Below are positions 62,530 through 64,000 of a stretch of DNA of 64,000 nucleotides, piece after piece. Both the position numbers and the translations under genes were made by a program. The stretch comes from CAZTTG01 sp964615935 (lineage in GTDB: Bacteria > Planctomycetota > UBA1135 > GCA-002686595), in contig CAZTTG010000019.1 in NCBI GenBank assembly GCA_964615935.1, forward strand, positions 13,589 through 77,588, in the 5' to 3' direction. The stretch's first letter is position 1. Every line of letters starts with the position of its first letter. The notes under the pieces were generated by a model, which had not been told where the DNA came from, did not search any database, and saw only the letters and a list, made by a program, of their open reading frames with translations.

Positions 62530-64000
62530 TCACCCCCCCATCACCCCCAGCTCGGCGATGGAGGCCCAGGGGCCGCCGTTGACCTCGGAGAGGACGAGCA
62601 GCCGGACGTAGCGGCCCCGGACCGGCTCGCAGCCGACCTCCTGGGACTGGCGGACCTTCTCGAAGCTCCCGCGGATGGCCGGCTCACCGGAGGCGTCGGG
62701 AGCGGAGCTCACCCACAGCTCGAAGCGTCCGAGGGAGCCGTTCCAGCCGCCGTCCTGGCGGGCGAGGTAGCGCAGTCCGCGGACCTCGCGCTCGGCGCCG
62801 AGGTCGATGACCAGCTCGTGGGGGTGCTCGGCCAGCTCCTCCTGGAAGCGCGTGTGCCAGTGCGTCCGGGGATCGCCGTCGAAGGCACAGGCGGCCACGC
62901 GGCCGTTGTGACGGGATTCGCTGCTGACGCGCAGCACCTTCCAGCCGGCGGTGGGGATCAGTCCCTCGGGAGCGAGGGTGTGCACAGCCGGCTCCCCGCC
63001 CTTCCGGGCATCGCCCCACTTGGCCCTGCGGTCCTTCTCGTGGTCCGCTCGATCGCGAAAGACACCCTCCCTCGCCGGCTCGTGGGCCTCCTCGGCGAAG
63101 GCCCGCATCTTCTCGAGCACCTTCGGGTGCTCGCCGGAGAGGTCCTTCGCCTCCCCCGGATCCCGGCCCAGCTCGTACAGCTCCCAGTCCGCGTTCCGGC
63201 CCGGCCGGACGGCCTTCCATCCCTCCATGCGGACGGCGACCTGCTCGCCGAGCTCCCAGTAGAGGTACTCGTGCTCGGCCTGCGCTCGCCCGACCACCGA
63301 CTCGCCCAGAAGCTCGGGCGCGATCGAGAGACCGTCGATCTCCCGCGGAAGGTCGGCGCCGGCCAGCTCCACCAGGGTGGGGAGCACGTCGGGGAAGTAC
63401 CACAGGTGATCGCTCGTGCGCCCGCCCTTGATCCGCCCCGGCCAGCGGGCGATCATGGGGATGCGCAGGCCCCCCTCGTAGAGCTTCCCCTTCTGCCCCC
63501 GAAAGGCGACTCCGGTCATCGGATCGAGGTTGGGGCCGTGGAAGCCCCGGGGGTGCTCCCCGTCGGCGAAGTAGTCGTTGCCCCCGTTGTCGCCGCAGAA
63601 GAAGACCAGGGTGCGCTCCGCGAGGCCCAGCTCCTCCAGGAGGTCGAGCAGCTCCCCCACCTGCCGGTCGAGCATGCTCACCATGGCCGCGTAGCGGCGC
63701 GCCTCCAGCGGCCACGGCTCGTCCCGGTAGAGCGCCCAGGCCGGATCGTCCTCGGGGATGTCGAACATCCCGTGGGGCGGGGTGACCGGCAGGTAGCAGA
63801 AGAAGGGGCGCTCCCGGTTGGCCCGGATGAACCCCATGGCCTCCTCGAAGATCGCGTAGTGGGAGTAGGTCTCGCCGCTGCGGCCTCCGCGGTTGCCGGG
63901 GAGCGCGCGCTCCTCGCTGTTGTGGACGATGTAGGCGGGGTAGTAGCTGTGGGCGTGCACCTGGTCGTAGTAGCCGACGAAGGTGTCGAAGCCGTGCTCC
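62530..64000 (-). CDS. Secreted sulfatase with discoidin-like C-terminal domain (5' end beyond window)
   Basis: The frame is open to the window edge, about 490 residues, with the N-terminal FGly region not visible. Sulfatase motifs present are TPPHGMFDI, FFCGDNGGND, GQKGKLYEGGLRIPMIARWP and DVLPTLVELAGADLP. The last 160 residues form an F5/8 type C (discoidin) domain (RHNGRVAACAFDGDPRTHWH, ELVIDLGAEREVRGLRYLAR), often used to bind polysaccharide. It should desulfate a carbohydrate substrate. Confidence 0.92.
   Translation of the reverse strand, partial: EHGFDTFVGYYDQVHAHSYYPAYIVHNSEERALPGNRGGRSGETYSHYAIFEEAMGFIRANRERPFFCYLPVTPPHGMFDIPEDDPAWALYRDEPWPLEARRYAAMVSMLDRQVGELLDLLEELGLAERTLVFFCGDNGGNDYFADGEHPRGFHGPNLDPMTGVAFRGQKGKLYEGGLRIPMIARWPGRIKGGRTSDHLWYFPDVLPTLVELAGADLPREIDGLSIAPELLGESVVGRAQAEHEYLYWELGEQVAVRMEGWKAVRPGRNADWELYELGRDPGEAKDLSGEHPKVLEKMRAFAEEAHEPAREGVFRDRADHEKDRRAKWGDARKGGEPAVHTLAPEGLIPTAGWKVLRVSSESRHNGRVAACAFDGDPRTHWHTRFQEELAEHPHELVIDLGAEREVRGLRYLARQDGGWNGSLGRFELWVSSAPDASGEPAIRGSFEKVRQSQEVGCEPVRGRYVRLLVLSEVNGGPWASIAELGVMGG

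Overview
This is a very GC-rich bacterial window, most likely from the Planctomycetota, and probably from the high-GC marine or metagenomic lineages of that phylum. The evidence is the gene mix: sulfatases, a Gfo/Idh oxidoreductase with a Tat signal, GH29 and GH32 glycosidases, a CRTAC1-type FG-GAP/ASPIC-UnbV protein, an ECF sigma factor fused to extracytoplasmic domains, CHAT-TPR, DUF1570-like and choice-of-anchor proteins. Two secreted proteins also share a C-terminal domain ending in a RDPASPSTT..LTDAV motif. The lineage is inferred from gene content; no rRNA or tRNA gene was seen.

Layout. 1-8464: a partial TPR protein, a 1171-aa CRTAC1/redoxin/TPR protein, a small membrane protein, and an ECF sigma factor fused to a membrane segment and carboxypeptidase-regulatory-like domains, split by a one-base lesion. 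8471-16103: a triple amidohydrolase, a seven-repeat propeller protein and a YadA-head-like repeat protein. 16104-16316 is a poly-G/poly-C tract. 16317-24801 (minus) is a cluster of a broken TPR-CHAT gene, a 95-aa Cys-containing peptide, two radical SAM/SPASM proteins, a PepD-type dipeptidase and an unknown protein. It resembles a peptide-modification (RiPP-like) locus. 24919-30388: a GH32/propeller/URO-D-like operon and a secreted protein. 30596-32397: a MarR-pirin-nitroreductase operon with a good promoter overlapping a direct repeat. 32458-41318: two sulfatase-fold enzymes, a Gfo/Idh oxidoreductase, and an alpha-L-fucosidase downstream of a PKD/choice-of-anchor protein and a membrane protein. 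41650-49617 is a mixed accessory stretch: DUF2007, SPL-type radical SAM, GNAT, membrane proteins, an exo/endonuclease, an IS3 remnant, a decayed gene end and DUF364. 49769-57186: a secreted CxxCxGxG protein coupled to a triple HtrA-like protein, a large secreted protein and a repeat protein. 57400-64000: TypA, DUF4105, a tandem SagB-like nitroreductase, a probable small selenoprotein, a decayed small cytochrome, and a partial sulfatase.

The two most notable items are (i) a 58-residue membrane protein at 62086-62262 with an in-frame TGA directly after Cys (Cys-Sec), followed by a bSECIS-like hairpin whose apical loop is GGUCU, and (ii) the peptide plus two radical SAM enzymes plus CHAT cluster at 16317-24801.

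Many genes start with good Shine-Dalgarno sequences, several start with GTG, and ATGA overlaps are frequent. Several genes carry homopolymer-type frameshifts, so either a draft-quality assembly or real decay must be considered.
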